A stretch of 64,000 bases of DNA from an uncultured Verrucomicrobiota bacterium (lineage in GTDB: Bacteria > Verrucomicrobiota > Verrucomicrobiia > Limisphaerales > UBA9464), in NCBI GenBank assembly GCA_903916195.1, contig CAIWVP010000118.1, forward strand, positions 1-64,000. The letters run 5' to 3'. The translations under genes were made by a program, and so were the position numbers. Below, in pieces: positions 1-8,106 of the stretch. The notes beneath the pieces are model-generated. The model ran no database searches. It had not been told where the DNA came from and worked only from the letters and a program-made list of their open reading frames with translations. The stretch's first letter is position 1. Every line of letters starts with the position of its first letter.

Positions 1-393
1 CGGTCGATGCAACTGGACGCTGAGAAGGGGGGCGCCCAGTGGGCGAAGAAGAACGATGACCGCCGGCTCCGGATCGGTGCGTTCCTCCGCGGGTGGAACT
101 TGGACGAGGTTCCCCAGTTCTGGAACGTGCTCAAGGGCGAGATGAGCCTCGTCGGTCCGCGCCCCGAGCGGCCGGAGCTGATCGTCCAGTTCCAGAACAC
201 GATCCCGCACTACAACGCGCGCCTCAGCAGCAAGCCGGGCATCACCGGTTGGGCGCAGATCAACGGCCTCCGCGGCGACACGGACCTCACAGAACGCGTC
301 CGCTTCGACCTGCATTATCTGGAGAACTGGAGCCTCTGGCTCGACATCCAGATCATGGTCCAGACGTTCTTCCGCCGGGACAACGCCTACTGA
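1..393 (+). CDS. Sugar-phosphate transferase, C-terminal part (partial)
   Basis: The reading frame is open from the first base of the window, so the true start lies upstream; only about 130 C-terminal residues are present. They match the catalytic end of bacterial polyprenyl-phosphate hexose-1-phosphate transferases (WcaJ/WbaP type): LDEVPQFWNVLKGEMSLVGPRPE, split here as LDEVPQFWNV and SLVGPRPE, followed by KPGITGWAQINGLRG and a final FDLHYLENWSLWLDI segment. This family moves a sugar phosphate from a nucleotide sugar to undecaprenyl phosphate at the inner membrane, the first step in making an exopolysaccharide or O-antigen unit. The N-terminal membrane region is not visible, so the sugar specificity cannot be judged. 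The gene converges with the mlaD-like gene. Confidence 0.9.
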   Translation, partial: RSMQLDAEKGGAQWAKKNDDRRLRIGAFLRGWNLDEVPQFWNVLKGEMSLVGPRPERPELIVQFQNTIPHYNARLSSKPGITGWAQINGLRGDTDLTERVRFDLHYLENWSLWLDIQIMVQTFFRRDNAY

Positions 394-426
394 CCGGGCG
401 TCCGCGCCGGTCCGGCGGGCCCGCGA

Positions 427-1689
427 TCAGAACCGCGCGCGGCTCGGTGCCGCCGATACGCTGTTGGTACCGCGCGGGACCGGACGTTCTTCCGCCTTGG
501 GCGCCTTGAACGCGCCGCGGAACAGCCAGTGGCGCTTCATCCCTTCGACAAAGGAATCCAGCGTCCTCAACAACGCGGTCGCCTGCGGCACCGTGTTCGA
601 CCTCATGTCGTCCATGGTCAGGTCGAGGTTGGTGATCGCGTTGCCCAGCGGAGCGGTGCCCTTGACGAGGTTGGTGATCAGCGCGCCGAGCGAAGCGGTG
701 CGCTGGTCGAGGTTCGAGAGAGTTCCCGGCACCGCCGCCAAGGTCGCGATCAACTGCGCGTTCAGATGGGTCGGCAGGATCAGGTCGCCGAGACCACCGG
801 GCTGCCCGAAGCGCGCGACCAGATTGGTCGGCAGGATCAGGTCGCCGAGACCGCCTGCCTGCCCAAAGCGCGCGACCAGGTTGGTGGGCAGGACCATCGC
901 CCCCAAGGCACCGGGCGGCCCCACATTCGGACGGAGCTGCGCGGTGATCGCGTGGACGTTGGTGAGGGTCAGATAGAGCTCCGCCGTCAGACCGGGCAGC
1001 GCGGCGTCGACCTGGGTGCCGATGCCGCGGACCTTGGCGAGCACCTGCTGCACCTGCGCGAGCAGCGTCTCCGATTGGTCGATCGGCAGATAGTATCCGG
1101 TCTTGTTCTCCGACAACGGCACGTAACGTCGGTTGGGGCTGTCTTTCTTCCCGGACAGCTCATCGTAGGCGAACTTGTCCGAGAGCACACCGATCCGGCC
1201 TCCTTCGAGGTTGGTGGTGGTCAGCGTGCCGCTCATGGATCCCACCGAGATCTCCAGCACCACGCCGCCGGCGATCTCGACCGGGAAGCCCCCGAGTTTC
1301 ACGCGGGAATCGCTGCTGATGTAGCCCGGATAACGGCTCGGTTCTTTGTCGCGCACCTTGAACCCGACGAATGCCCGGAATTGGTTCGTCTGATAGTAAT
1401 CCCAACTGCGGAGCTGGTCGAGCGGCAGCGCGTCCACCTTGGTCACCTCGCCGACCTTGAAGCCCATCATGTGGACCGGCGTGCCCACCTTGATCCCCGT
1501 GGCATCGGCCACGTAGGTGTAGTACGGCACCTCGTCGACCCACCACCCGCGCGCCTCGCCGGTCCGGAAGATGAACCAGCCCAGGCTCGCGAGCATCAGC
1601 AGCGTCGTGCCGCCGAGGAAGAGCACCACCATCCACTCGACTTTGCGGAGACGGGTGCGGAGCTGCGGGGTGAGGTCTTGTAGCGCCAT
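427..1689 (-). CDS. MlaD-like MCE-domain lipid transport protein
   Basis: A 420-residue protein with one N-terminal membrane segment (about residues 19-41), then an MCE/MlaD domain (about 50-160) containing the typical GIKVGTPVHMMGFKVGEV stretch. MlaD-type proteins are anchored in the inner membrane and form the periplasmic ring that passes phospholipid between the MlaFE transporter and outer-membrane partners. The long C-terminal part is predicted helical and holds a 19-residue tandem repeat (LVARFGQxGGLGDLILPTx, about residues 265-307). The gene is the last of a mlaE-mlaF-mlaD run, 4 bp after the ATPase gene, which supports the assignment. It is longer than proteobacterial MlaD, as is common for MCE proteins outside Proteobacteria. 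Confidence 0.85.
   Translation of the reverse strand: MALQDLTPQLRTRLRKVEWMVVLFLGGTTLLMLASLGWFIFRTGEARGWWVDEVPYYTYVADATGIKVGTPVHMMGFKVGEVTKVDALPLDQLRSWDYYQTNQFRAFVGFKVRDKEPSRYPGYISSDSRVKLGGFPVEIAGGVVLEISVGSMSGTLTTTNLEGGRIGVLSDKFAYDELSGKKDSPNRRYVPLSENKTGYYLPIDQSETLLAQVQQVLAKVRGIGTQVDAALPGLTAELYLTLTNVHAITAQLRPNVGPPGALGAMVLPTNLVARFGQAGGLGDLILPTNLVARFGQPGGLGDLILPTHLNAQLIATLAAVPGTLSNLDQRTASLGALITNLVKGTAPLGNAITNLDLTMDDMRSNTVPQATALLRTLDSFVEGMKRHWLFRGAFKAPKAEERPVPRGTNSVSAAPSRARF
769..895 (-). repeat. 57-bp tandem repeat inside the mlaD-like gene
   Basis: Copies begin at 769 and 826 and a degenerate partial copy begins at 883, a strict 57-bp period (19 codons). Each full copy encodes LVARFGQxGGLGDLILPTx; the two full copies differ at only a few bases. 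The repeat keeps the reading frame, so copy number could change without destroying the protein. It lies in the C-terminal helical part of the MCE protein, beyond the MCE domain. Confidence 0.85.
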
Positions 1690-1693
1690 AGCT

Positions 1694-2464
1694 TCAGTTG
1701 CGTTCGTCCATCAGTTCCCGGACCGCCGGGTCGTCGCTGGCCGACACCGCCTCGCGGTCGCCGAGCACCTTCCAGCGCCCTCCGTCCACGGTCGCGAACC
1801 GCGTCCCGATCCCGAGCAGCGGACGCAGCTCGTCGGTCGCGATCACCACGGTCGCCGGCTTGCCGCCCAGCCAAGGATGCCCATGGACCAGCTCCGCGAG
1901 GAATCCGCGCCACCAGCGCAGATGGACCGGGTCGAGCCCTTCGAGCGGGTTGTCCAGCAGCACCAGCTCCGGCCGCGAAGCCATCGCCCGCGCCAGTCCC
2001 GCCCGCCGCGCCCAGGCACGCCCGATCCGGCCGGGAGCGAGGTTGGCGAAGCGCTCCAGCTGGAACGCCTCCATCAACGGCCGCAGCTCCGCGGACGATT
2101 CCGCGGCCGTCAGATGCCGGTGATACCGCAGAGGCAGCGCGATGTTCTCCGCGACGCCGAGGTCCGGGAAGAGCCGGCCCGCTCCTTCGAAGACGAAGCC
2201 GACCCGCTGGCGCAGCCGCGCCATCGCCTCGCCCGCCGGCGAAGGGAGCGGCTCGCCGAAGAGCCGGACCTCGCCTCGCGACGCCGGTCGCAATCCAGCC
2301 GCCGTCTCGATCACCGTCGTCTTGCCCGATCCTTGCTGCCCGGCCACGACCCAGCACTCGCCGCGGGCCACGCGCCAATCGACCGACGCGACCACCGGGA
2401 CGTCCGATCCATGCGGGTTGGCGACCGCGACGCCCGACATCTCGATGACCGCGTCGTCGCTCAC
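1694..2464 (-). CDS. Degenerate MlaF-like ABC ATPase subunit
   Basis: A 256-residue ABC ATPase between the MlaE-type permease and MlaD-type genes, so its expected role is to power lipid transport from the cytoplasmic face. A GTG start at 2464 overlaps the permease stop as GTGA, which argues for translational coupling and fixes the start. The Walker A loop is intact (GQQGSGKTT, about residues 42-50). Other motifs are altered: the Q-loop position reads FVFEGA (E93, not Q), the LSGGQ signature is replaced by IGRAW (147-151), the residue after the Walker B Asp is Asn (LLDNPLEGLD, D171-N172) rather than the catalytic Glu, and the H-loop reads IATDE without His. It probably binds ATP, but normal hydrolysis is doubtful from the sequence. 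Confidence 0.85.
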   Translation of the reverse strand: MSDDAVIEMSGVAVANPHGSDVPVVASVDWRVARGECWVVAGQQGSGKTTVIETAAGLRPASRGEVRLFGEPLPSPAGEAMARLRQRVGFVFEGAGRLFPDLGVAENIALPLRYHRHLTAAESSAELRPLMEAFQLERFANLAPGRIGRAWARRAGLARAMASRPELVLLDNPLEGLDPVHLRWWRGFLAELVHGHPWLGGKPATVVIATDELRPLLGIGTRFATVDGGRWKVLGDREAVSASDDPAVRELMDERN

Positions 2465-3282
2465 AGCAGGAGGTACACCGGGACGAACAAAGCATCGATG
2501 CAGAGGCAACCGACCACGCACTGCGCCACCGTGCGGGTCGTGGCAGCGCCGACCTCCTCGAGCCGCAACGCCTGCGACAGACCCTGGTAGCAGATGATCA
2601 TGCCGGTCACCGCGCCGAACAACGAGGTCTTCAGCGCCAGCAACGGGAAATCCGCCCAGCTCAGCGCGGTCGCGATGTCCCCGAAGTAACCGGTCAGCGT
2701 CAGCGGCAGCCCGCGCGCGAACGCGAACGCGTAGCCGCTCACCAGCGCCAGCAGGACGAAATGCGCCGTCAAGGTCGCCACCGCGACGGTGAACCCGACC
2801 ACCCGCGGCACGACGAGATAATGGATCGGGTCGATGCCCAGCGCCTCCAGCGCCTCGACCTCGCCGAGCGCCCGGGCCGTGGCCAGCTCGATGACCGAGG
2901 CGGTGCCCACGCGCGCCAGCACCACCAATCCGGCCACGAGCGGCGCGAGCTCGCGGATGACGACCGTGACCAGCAGCATGCCGGTGAACTTCACCGCGCC
3001 CACCGTCTGCAGCACGGTGACGGTCTGGCCGACGATGACGATCCCGAGCGTGATGCCGAGGAAACACACGATCGGGACCAGCTTCACGCCGACGCGAAAG
3101 ACCTGCTCGGTCATCAAGGGCCGCATGACCTGCGGCGACTTGCCGGCCTTCGTCACCAACGTGCCGATCGCGATCAGCGTGAACGCCACCAAGCGCCGGA
3201 GCGTCGCGCCCGCCGCACGCGCGCGGACGGCCGCCACAGCGACGATGGACACGGACCGGGACGGGAGATGGACGGAGTCCAT
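2461..3282 (-). CDS. MlaE-family ABC transporter permease
   Basis: A 273-residue polytopic membrane protein of the MlaE/YrbE family. Visible family features are the central stretch RELAPLVAGLVVLARVGTAS, the following EVEALEALGIDP segment and several hydrophobic helices to the C-terminus. MlaE permeases dimerise in the inner membrane and, with MlaF and MlaD, move phospholipids between membranes. It is the first gene of the mlaE-mlaF-mlaD run, and its stop codon overlaps the GTG start of the ATPase gene. The first 25 or so residues are basic and low in hydrophobicity, so a start slightly further in is possible. Confidence 0.9.
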   Translation of the reverse strand: MDSVHLPSRSVSIVAVAAVRARAAGATLRRLVAFTLIAIGTLVTKAGKSPQVMRPLMTEQVFRVGVKLVPIVCFLGITLGIVIVGQTVTVLQTVGAVKFTGMLLVTVVIRELAPLVAGLVVLARVGTASVIELATARALGEVEALEALGIDPIHYLVVPRVVGFTVAVATLTAHFVLLALVSGYAFAFARGLPLTLTGYFGDIATALSWADFPLLALKTSLFGAVTGMIICYQGLSQALRLEEVGAATTRTVAQCVVGCLCIDALFVPVYLLL

Positions 3283-3327
3283 GGATCCGATTCAAACCTC
3301 CTGGAGCGTCCGCCGCAATGGGCCTTC

Positions 3328-4458
3328 TCAGGTCCGCATCGCGGCGGGGTCCACGCCTTGGGCCCGGCACCAATCGCCGTAGGCGAACGGGCTGATCTCG
3401 CTCGGCTTGATCTCGCTGCGGCCGCCCCAGAAGACGTTCGTGTAGCCCACGGCGATCCCCGCCTCGGCCAGGTGGCGGTCGATCGCCGCCTTGTGCGCGA
3501 GCACCACGTCGCGGTCGGTCCCGTGCGCCACCCCCATGACGTTCACATCCCGGAACTCCGGCCCGCCCTCGCGCCAGTAGGCGTGGGTCATGATGTGGTG
3601 CCGTCCGACCTCGCGGCCCGCGTCCAGCTCGCGGCCCGGCGGCACGGCCCAGTGGAAGAGCGCGTTGAACTTCGTGACCTTCTCGCCCGTGCTCAGCGTC
3701 TTGACGTGCTCGAGGAAGGTGCTGAAGCGGCCGATGACCCGCCGGGCGTTGAGATCCTCGGCCACCCGGCAGAACTCGTCGAGCGGCACGCCGGCTTCGG
3801 CGGCGCGCCCGGCCCAGAGGTCGGGACCGATCTCCTCGGGCGCGAACTCGCGCTTCAACGCCGTGAGCACGCGCCATTCAGGTCCGGTGAGGTGCGCGAT
3901 CTGGACGTCGATGGTATCGGCCAGCTCGTCCGCCCGGCTGCCGGGTTCCATGCCGCGACGACGCACATGTCCCACGCCGAGCGCGAAAAGTTTCTTCGCC
4001 GGCATCAGCCGGAACTTCTCCGCGCCGACCTTGCGCAGCAGCAGGTCCGCGTGCTTGGCGAGGGAATAGCCTTGCGGGACCTTGAGCGTCGTCCAGAGCC
4101 GGTAGTTGGATCCCGGGGTCGCGGCGTCGGCCGACCGTATGACGACGTGCCCGCTGAACGGGTCCTGCTGCGACATGAAATCGAAGGCCGCGTCGGTCTT
4201 CTCGACCGGGATCTGCCACGCGCAGAGCGCACCTTCCGCGAGGTTGGTGGCCAGCAACGTCTGCCGCACGCGCCGGACGGTGCCCGCGGTGAGCAGGGCG
4301 CGGATGCGCTCGACCACCGTTTCGAGCGGGACTTCCGACAAGCGGCTGATCTCCGCCAAGGGATCCCGGAGGAAGCCTTGGATGCGGTCCTCGCTGACGG
4401 CGAGGATGCGCGCGTTGATGGGGTCGGTCGTGACGACCGGCGTGGCCTGGACTGTCAT
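3328..4458 (-). CDS. Tandem Lrp/AsnC-like protein, siroheme decarboxylase (AhbA/AhbB, NirDL/GH)-like fusion
   Basis: A 376-residue protein made of two homologous halves, each a winged-helix segment followed by an AsnC-like alpha/beta domain. The first HTH-like part (about 20-70) ends in AGTVRRVRQTLLA and the second (about 190-255) in RRVIGRFSTF, both like the GxIRRFGA turn of siroheme decarboxylases. Each alpha/beta half keeps a recognisable strand pair: SGHVVIR with YRLWTTLKV, and THAYWRE with VNVMGVAHG. Known AhbA/AhbB and NirD/L/G/H proteins are usually separate subunits that decarboxylate siroheme on the way to heme or heme d1. The sulfite reductase in this window uses siroheme, so siroheme should exist in the cell. 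A true two-domain transcriptional regulator remains possible. Confidence 0.6.
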   Translation of the reverse strand: MTVQATPVVTTDPINARILAVSEDRIQGFLRDPLAEISRLSEVPLETVVERIRALLTAGTVRRVRQTLLATNLAEGALCAWQIPVEKTDAAFDFMSQQDPFSGHVVIRSADAATPGSNYRLWTTLKVPQGYSLAKHADLLLRKVGAEKFRLMPAKKLFALGVGHVRRRGMEPGSRADELADTIDVQIAHLTGPEWRVLTALKREFAPEEIGPDLWAGRAAEAGVPLDEFCRVAEDLNARRVIGRFSTFLEHVKTLSTGEKVTKFNALFHWAVPPGRELDAGREVGRHHIMTHAYWREGGPEFRDVNVMGVAHGTDRDVVLAHKAAIDRHLAEAGIAVGYTNVFWGGRSEIKPSEISPFAYGDWCRAQGVDPAAMRT

Positions 4459-4600
4459 GCAGGCCGCGAACCTACCGGTGGCCGCACCGGTTGGCCATGG
4501 GCGAAACGGGCGGCGATGGATTCCGGACCGCCCTCCAAGGGTGGCGGGCCGAAGACCGACCAGGGGGCCCCTGCTCCGGACCGCATCCGGTCAGCGGGTC

Positions 4601-4667
4601 GTGTCCTGATCTGGAAAGCAGGCAAACAAGGCTGCGGCTCCTGCTTTCCAGATCCAAACCAGGACAC
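4601..4667. repeat. Long intergenic inverted repeat upstream of hisD
   Basis: Arm 4601-4622 pairs with 4640-4653 plus 4660-4667: an uninterrupted 14-bp match (ATCTGGAAAGCAGG with its complement) extended by a further 8 bp (GTGTCCTG/CAGGACAC) across a 6-nt bulge at 4654-4659; the loop is 17 nt. It sits in the 265-bp gap between the divergently transcribed siroheme-decarboxylase-like gene and hisD, so it is not a terminator between convergent genes. It may be a small repetitive element (REP or MITE-like) or a regulatory hairpin. I saw no second copy in this window. Confidence 0.7.
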
Positions 4668-4723
4668 AGCCGGACCGTGCGGCCTTTTGACTTCCCTGCG
4701 CGGCTCCGTAATCTGCCGTTCCG

Positions 4724-6019
4724 ATGCATATCGCCCGCCATACCGATGCAGGTTTCGCTGCGCAGATCGACCGCGCCGCCGCCGCGTCCAGTCTTTTCGA
4801 CCCCGTCATCGAGCAGCGCACGCGCGCGATCGTGGACGACGTCCGCGCCCGGGGGGACGCGGCGTTGGCCGAGCTGACCGAACGGTTCGACGGAGCGAAG
4901 CTGGCTCCGGCGCAGTTCGCGGTGACCACGGCCGAACTGCTCGGGGCTTCGCTCGCCGCGGACGAGCCGCTGCGCGCCGCCGTCGCCGAGGCGCACCAGA
5001 ACATCGCGAGCTTCGCCAAGAAATCCGCCCGCCGCGCCTGGGCGCAGAAGAATTCCCACGGCGCCGCGGTCGGCGAGAAGTTCGACCCGTTCACCCGCGT
5101 CGGCATCTACATCCCCGGCGGCACCGCGCCGCTGGTCTCGACGGCGCTGATGACCATCACGCTCGCGAAGGCCGTGGGCTGCCCCGAGATCGTGGTGTGC
5201 ACGCCTCCGGGAAAGGACGGCACGGTCAACCCCGCGCTGCTCTTCGCCGCGAAGACCGCCGGCGCGACAGAGATCAACAAGGTCGGCGGCGCCCAGGCCA
5301 TCGCGGCGATGGCCTTCGGGACCGCGAAGATCCAACGCGTGCAGAAGATCTTCGGCCCGGGCAACGCCTACGTCGTCGCCGCCAAGCGGCTGCTCTTCGG
5401 CCATGTGGCCATCGACCTCTTGCCCGGCCCGAGCGAGGTGCTGGTGCTGGCGGACGACTCGGCGAACCCGCGCTTCGTCGCGGCCGACCTGCTCGCGCAG
5501 GCCGAGCACGGATCCGGCCACGAACGTGTCTGGCTCGTGACCACCTCGGGCAAGCTGCTCAAGGCGGTCGAGAAAGAGATCGCCCGGCAGCTGCCCAAGC
5601 TGGAGCGCCGCGAGTACATCGCCAAGGCGCTCGAGGCCAACGGCTGGCTCATCCAGGCGCGCGACATGGATTCCGCCCTGGCGCTGGTCAACCGGCTCGC
5701 GCCCGAGCATTGCGAGATCATGGCCAGCAACGCGCGCGCGCTGAGCGCAGGCGTCGTCACCGCCGGCGCCATCTTCCTCGGCGACCATTCGCCGACGGTC
5801 CTGGGCGATTACGTCGCCGGACCGAGCCACACCCTGCCGACCGGCGGCGGCGGCGCGAGCTTCGCGGGGCTGACGGTGGACCAGTTCCAGCGCCGCACGA
5901 GCGTGGTCGAGTACAGCAAGGGCGCGCTCAAACAGGCGCTCGGCACGGTGCTGAAGTTCGCCGAACTCGAAGGTCTCGGCGCGCACGGACGCTCGGCGAG
6001 CATCCGCGTGGAACGTTGA
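4724..6019 (+). CDS. hisD: Histidinol dehydrogenase
   Basis: A 431-residue protein that fits HisD along its length; HisD oxidises L-histidinol to histidine in two NAD-dependent steps using a bound zinc. Family motifs seen in order are IYIPGGTAPL, NKVGGAQAIAAMAFGT, FGPGNAYV, LPGPSEVLVLAD, DLLAQAEHG, RLAPEHCEI and GPSHTLPTGG. The start has no clear Shine-Dalgarno sequence, but it gives the normal HisD N-terminus and length. hisC follows 19 bp downstream, so the two late histidine steps are probably one operon with the glycosidase gene behind it. Upstream lies the large inverted repeat at 4601-4667. Confidence 0.97.
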   Translation: MHIARHTDAGFAAQIDRAAAASSLFDPVIEQRTRAIVDDVRARGDAALAELTERFDGAKLAPAQFAVTTAELLGASLAADEPLRAAVAEAHQNIASFAKKSARRAWAQKNSHGAAVGEKFDPFTRVGIYIPGGTAPLVSTALMTITLAKAVGCPEIVVCTPPGKDGTVNPALLFAAKTAGATEINKVGGAQAIAAMAFGTAKIQRVQKIFGPGNAYVVAAKRLLFGHVAIDLLPGPSEVLVLADDSANPRFVAADLLAQAEHGSGHERVWLVTTSGKLLKAVEKEIARQLPKLERREYIAKALEANGWLIQARDMDSALALVNRLAPEHCEIMASNARALSAGVVTAGAIFLGDHSPTVLGDYVAGPSHTLPTGGGGASFAGLTVDQFQRRTSVVEYSKGALKQALGTVLKFAELEGLGAHGRSASIRVER

Positions 6020-6038
6020 TCTTTCCATCCCGCGCCCC

Positions 6039-7163
6039 ATGAGACCCGCCGCCCTCGTCCGCCCGCTCGTCCGCTCGCTGCACGCCTACGTTCCCGGTGA
6101 GCAACCGAAGGTCCGCGGGCTGATCAAGCTCAACACCAACGAGAACCCCTACCCTCCGTCGCCGAAGGTCCTCGCCGCCACCAAGGCCGCGGTGGACGGA
6201 CGCCTCCGGCTCTATCCGGATCCGTCGGCCCAAGCGTTGCGCGTGAAGCTCGCGCGCCTGCACGGCTGCGGACCGGAGAACATCATCGTCGGGAATGGAT
6301 CCGATGAATTGCTGGCGTTGGCGGTGCGGACATTCACGGAGCCTGATGTCCGCTCCGACCGCGAAGGCCCTGCTCCCTCCGTGGCGACGGTCCAATATTT
6401 CTCGCCCAGCTACTCGCTCTACCCGGTGCTCGCCGACACGCACGGTGCGGCGAAGAACGCCGTGCCGCTCCGACCGGATTTCACCTTGCCGGGCGTCGCC
6501 GAGCTGAAGCGGGGGAAACAGTGGGACTTCAAGGCCGCGCTCACCTTCATCACCACGCCCAACGCCCCCAGCGGGCGCGGCTACGCCACCACCGATCTGG
6601 ACGCCCTTTGCGCCGCGATGCGCGGGGTCGTGGTGTTGGATGAGGCCTACGCGGACTTCGCGGAGGAGCACGCGCTCGCGCGCGCGCAGAAGCATCCCCA
6701 CGTCCTGGTCGCGCGCACGTTCTCCAAGGCCTACTCGCTGTGCTTCCAGCGCATCGGTTACTTCGTCGGCCATCCCGAGCTGGTCGCCGCGCTCGACAAG
6801 ATGCGCGACAGCTACAACGTCAACGGCCTCGGCCAGGTCGCCGCGCTCGCGACGCTCGGCGACCTCGGCCATTATCGCCGGAACTTCCGCCGCATCATCG
6901 CCACGCGCGAGCGGCTGCGGCGGGAGCTGACCGGTCTGGGCTTCGAGGTGCTTCCGAGCCGGACGAACTTCCTGCTCATGCGCCCGCCGGGTCCACCGGC
7001 GCAGGAATGGCTGCGATGCCTGCGCGAGCAGAAGATCCTCGTGCGCTGGTTCAGCGCGCCGATGTTGAGCCCGTTCCTGCGCATCACGGTGGGCAGCGAC
7101 ATCGAGGCCGACGCGCTGCTGGAATCCGTGCGACTGTTCCGGGGCACCGGCCGCAAGCCCTGA
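6039..7163 (+). CDS. hisC: Histidinol-phosphate aminotransferase
   Basis: A 374-residue class I/II PLP aminotransferase. It has the HisC opening KLNTNENPYPPSPKV, the substrate-binding VGNGSDELLAL, the cofactor-binding VVLDEAYADF and the Schiff-base lysine in ARTFSKAYSLCFQRIGYFVG. It converts imidazole-acetol phosphate and glutamate to histidinol phosphate, the step before HisB/HisD. It begins 19 bp after hisD on the same strand, and the context makes histidine biosynthesis more likely than a general aromatic aminotransferase role. The other his genes are not in this window. Confidence 0.95.
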   Translation: MRPAALVRPLVRSLHAYVPGEQPKVRGLIKLNTNENPYPPSPKVLAATKAAVDGRLRLYPDPSAQALRVKLARLHGCGPENIIVGNGSDELLALAVRTFTEPDVRSDREGPAPSVATVQYFSPSYSLYPVLADTHGAAKNAVPLRPDFTLPGVAELKRGKQWDFKAALTFITTPNAPSGRGYATTDLDALCAAMRGVVVLDEAYADFAEEHALARAQKHPHVLVARTFSKAYSLCFQRIGYFVGHPELVAALDKMRDSYNVNGLGQVAALATLGDLGHYRRNFRRIIATRERLRRELTGLGFEVLPSRTNFLLMRPPGPPAQEWLRCLREQKILVRWFSAPMLSPFLRITVGSDIEADALLESVRLFRGTGRKP

Positions 7164-7176
7164 CCCTCTCGCATCC

Positions 7177-8094
7177 ATGCCCCTGATCCGCACCGTCCGG
7201 CGCCGGCGCGGGGCCCCGGCTTCCCTCCGTTGGCGATGGGTCGCGGTATCGGTGGCGGCATTGGTCGCGCTGGTCTGGTGGCTGCCGCCGTTGCCCGGAC
7301 CACGTTTCTTGGAGATGCCGCCCGCGCCCGGCTCCGGCTTCACGCCGTGGCGTCCGTTGGCCCGAGGCATCGACCATGCGAGCGCGAACTTCACAAAGCC
7401 ACGACCGATGCGCTGCGAGGTGTTGCGGCTGGATCTCGCGGACACGAACCTGAGCTTCGTCGTGAAACCGTCCAACGGCGGCCGACCGGGCGAGACCGAC
7501 AGCCAGTTTCCTAGCTCGTTCGTGCGCGCCAACGGGCTGCAGGCGGCCGTGAACACGACGCCGTTCAGCCCGGTGCGCCATCTGCCCGGCAGATCGCTCG
7601 ACCTGCAAGGCTTGGCCGTCTCGGAAGGCGACCGCTACTCCGAGGCCGAGCCCAACCTCGATTCGCTGGTCATCACGCGCGACAACCGCGCGCGGTTGGT
7701 GACGGCCGGCGACGACACCCGGGACGCGTGGACCGGCGCCGGCGGCTTTCTCATATCCTTGCGCGGGGGCACCAACGTGGCGGAGGAACTGCACCCCGGG
7801 CCGGCCACGGTGATCGGCCTGTCCGGCGACGCGCGCTGGATGTTCTGGCTGGTGGTGGACGGACGCGAACCGAGGCGCAGCGAGGGCGCGACCCCGCGGG
7901 AGACGGCCGAGATGCTGCGCCGATTGGGGGCATCGCACGCCATCAACATGGACGGCGGCGGCTCCAGCACGCTCGCGGTCGGCGGCGGCTGGAAGGGCGC
8001 GCGGCTGCTCAATCGCCCGAGCCACTGGTTGCTCGAAGGGCTGGAACGTCCGGTGGGGGGGCTGCTCGGCGTGCGCTCGAAGCCGTTGCCCTAG
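7177..8094 (+). CDS. Phosphodiester glycosidase (NAGPA/DUF2233) family protein
   Basis: A 305-residue protein with an arginine-rich N-terminus followed by one hydrophobic segment (about residues 22-38) that could be a signal anchor or signal peptide, then a phosphodiester glycosidase domain. The diagnostic C-terminal motif is INMDGGGSST followed by the conserved end segment. Family members cleave sugar-1-phosphodiester links, as in the human 'uncovering enzyme' or bacterial cell-wall proteins. Substrate and location here are inference; the N-terminus suggests the periplasm or outer face. It lies 13 bp after hisC and probably shares its transcript, but no histidine-related function is implied. 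It converges with secA, 12 bp apart. Confidence 0.85.
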   Translation: MPLIRTVRRRRGAPASLRWRWVAVSVAALVALVWWLPPLPGPRFLEMPPAPGSGFTPWRPLARGIDHASANFTKPRPMRCEVLRLDLADTNLSFVVKPSNGGRPGETDSQFPSSFVRANGLQAAVNTTPFSPVRHLPGRSLDLQGLAVSEGDRYSEAEPNLDSLVITRDNRARLVTAGDDTRDAWTGAGGFLISLRGGTNVAEELHPGPATVIGLSGDARWMFWLVVDGREPRRSEGATPRETAEMLRRLGASHAINMDGGGSSTLAVGGGWKGARLLNRPSHWLLEGLERPVGGLLGVRSKPLP

Positions 8095-8106
8095 CAAAGC
8101 CGGCCG

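Noticed and set aside
2761-6042. A 1093-codon plus-strand frame across mlaE, the siroheme-decarboxylase-like gene and hisD
   Set aside because: It crosses three well-supported genes in other frames and translates to Arg-rich sequence without domains.
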